From contig NZ_CP021404.1 in assembly GCF_002504165.1 (NCBI RefSeq), positions 2,542,001 to 2,606,000 on the forward strand: a stretch of DNA of 64,000 bases, written 5' to 3'. Both the position numbers and the translations under genes were made by a program. The notes below the pieces were generated by a model, which worked only from the letters and a program-made list of their open reading frames with translations, made no database searches and was not told the origin of the DNA. The DNA is from Pacificitalea manganoxidans. Lineage in GTDB: Bacteria; Pseudomonadota; Alphaproteobacteria; Rhodobacterales; Rhodobacteraceae. Positions 62,953 through 64,000 of this stretch are shown here, one piece after another; within the stretch, counting starts at the first letter, position 1; every line of letters starts with the position of its first letter.

Positions 62953-64000
62953 GCCTGCCCGTGGGATGGCGCTGCGGCGGACGGGCGGGTGTGCTTTATG
63001 GTGACAGGCTCCTCCCCGCTCCGAGGTTAGCGCGAGGTGGCAAAGCCTCAGCCCGCAGGGACGGGCAGGCGCTCGCCCGCGCGGCTTCGCCTTGTTCGCG
63101 GGCGGTGGCGTGCGGTTCTGAGGGACGCGTGCCATGCTTCGTTTACTTGAGACGGAAGCCTGCCCGTGGGATGGAGCTGCGACGATTAAACGGTGCGCTT
63201 TATGCCAGCCAAATACCTCCCCGCTGTGAGGTTAGCGCGCGAGCGGTGGCGTGCGATTCTGATTAACGCGCACCATGCTTCGTTTACTTGAGGCGGAAGC
63301 CTGCCCGTGGGGTGGCGCTGGGACGGTAGGGCGGGTGTGCTTTATGCCAGCCAAATACCTCCCCGCTCCGAGGTCAGCGTGAGAAGGCAAAGCGCCAGCC
63401 CGGTGGGACGGGCAGGCGCTCGCCCGCGCGCTTCGCTTGTTCGCGGGCGGTGGCGTGCGGTTCTGAGGGACGCGTGCCATGCTTCGTTTACTTGAGACGG
63501 AAGCCTGCCCGTGGGGTGGCGCTAGGACGGTAGGGCGGGTGTGCTTTATGCCAGCCAAATACCTCTCCGCTGTGATGTCAGCGCGAGATGGCAAAGCGCC
63601 AGCCCGCGAGGACGGGCAGGCGCTCGCCCGCGCGGCTTCGCCTTGTTCGCGGGCGGTTGCGTGCAGTTCTGAGGGACGCGCGCCATGCTTCGTTCACTTG
63701 AGGCGGAAGCCTGCCCGTGGGGTGGCGCTAGGACGGTAGGGCGGGTGTGCTTTATGCCAGCCAAATACCTCCCCGCTCCGAGGTCAGCGTGAGAAGGCAA
63801 AGCGCCAGCCCGGCGGGACGGGCAGGCGCTCGCCCGCGCGCTTCGCCTTGTTCGCGGGCGGTGGCGTGCGGTTCTGAGGGCGGGGGCAGCCGGTTCCAGT
63901 GGTTTGTGCCTGTCGTCGGAGGGTCGCTCTCAGTGCCTGCCTTGCGCCACGCGGGACGAATAGAGCGCTTTATGGCACTGGCCTCTCCCCGCGCCGAAGT
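62953..64000 (+). repeat. Family B tandem intergenic array (~205-bp units)
   Basis: Units begin with GCCTGCCCGTGGG at 62953, 63158, 63299, 63503 and 63709; spacings are 205, 141, 204 and 206, so the second unit has lost ~64 bp. A further part-unit (GCGCTTTATGGCA onwards) starts about 63966 and runs off the window. Each unit has a GCTTTATGCCAGCC segment, CTCCCCGCTCCGAGGT, a GCGCC...GGCGC dyad and the hairpin CGCCCGCG/CGCGGGCG with a CTTCGCCTTGTT-containing loop. No gene is credible in 62720-64000. Confidence 0.93.

Noticed and set aside
62720-64000. Short proteins encoded in the family B array
   Set aside because: Candidate frames overlap in all six phases, share no start context and are interrupted at different points of each unit; spacing 205/141/204/206 changes the frame.

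Overview
The window is high-GC DNA with tightly packed genes. It looks like a chromosomal segment of an alphaproteobacterium of the Rhodobacterales (Roseobacter/Rhodobacter group). The clues are the propionyl-CoA locus (pccB, pccA, methylmalonyl-CoA mutase and an ScfR-type regulator resembling PccR), several genes typical of that order (ThyX, the short ProS, a DUF1194 protein, a large acidic EA-repeat protein with conserved ends), a TRAP transporter, and a caa3-type oxidase with a fused subunit I/III. I saw no rRNA, tRNA, transposase, phage module or CRISPR array. Calls rest on reading motifs by eye; no database search was run.

Layout. 0-3.6 kb: LysR regulator divergent from glutaryl-CoA dehydrogenase and a family III CoA-transferase (glutarate/lysine degradation). 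3.6-9.8 kb: a probable quinate/shikimate uptake and catabolism cluster: a TRAP transporter and an NAD-type shikimate/quinate dehydrogenase on one strand, type II dehydroquinase on the other, and two divergent GntR/FCD regulators. 10-16.1 kb: caa3 oxidase operon ending in a triheme cytochrome c. 16.1-20.4 kb: AlkA-like glycosylase, esterase, HNH protein, an orphan restriction-type nuclease, ThyX. 20.7-23.1 kb: a TbpB-like lipoprotein followed by a Slam-type outer-membrane protein, i.e. a candidate type XI secretion pair. 23.1-28.9 kb: glyoxalase, VWA-like protein, EEP hydrolase, TerB/J-domain protein, GNAT, ProS. 29.3-35.2 kb: M20 hydrolase and an oligopeptide-type ABC transporter without its ATPases. 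36.1-43.5 kb: YeeE/YedE transporter, aldose dehydrogenase, glycosyltransferase, VOC protein, a TetR-controlled AhpD-like protein, LolD and LolC/E. 44.7-57.7 kb: propionyl-CoA carboxylation and isomerisation with interspersed small lipoproteins, an MFS exporter, PccR and a phosphoesterase. 57.8-62.7 kb: the EA-repeat protein, thiamine diphosphokinase and a DMT transporter.

The least explained structure is intergenic. Two families of tandem repeats occupy four gaps. Family A (period about 182 bp, three GC-rich dyads per unit) is at 35.2-36.0 and 43.7-44.5 kb. Family B (period about 205 bp) is at 29.0-29.3 kb in inverted orientation and 62.9-64.0 kb. In family B one stem differs between the two loci by two compensatory base-pair changes, which argues that the fold is under selection. 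The block between the 29-kb and 43.6-kb arrays also looks inverted relative to the usual alphaproteobacterial proS-lolC/E-lolD order.
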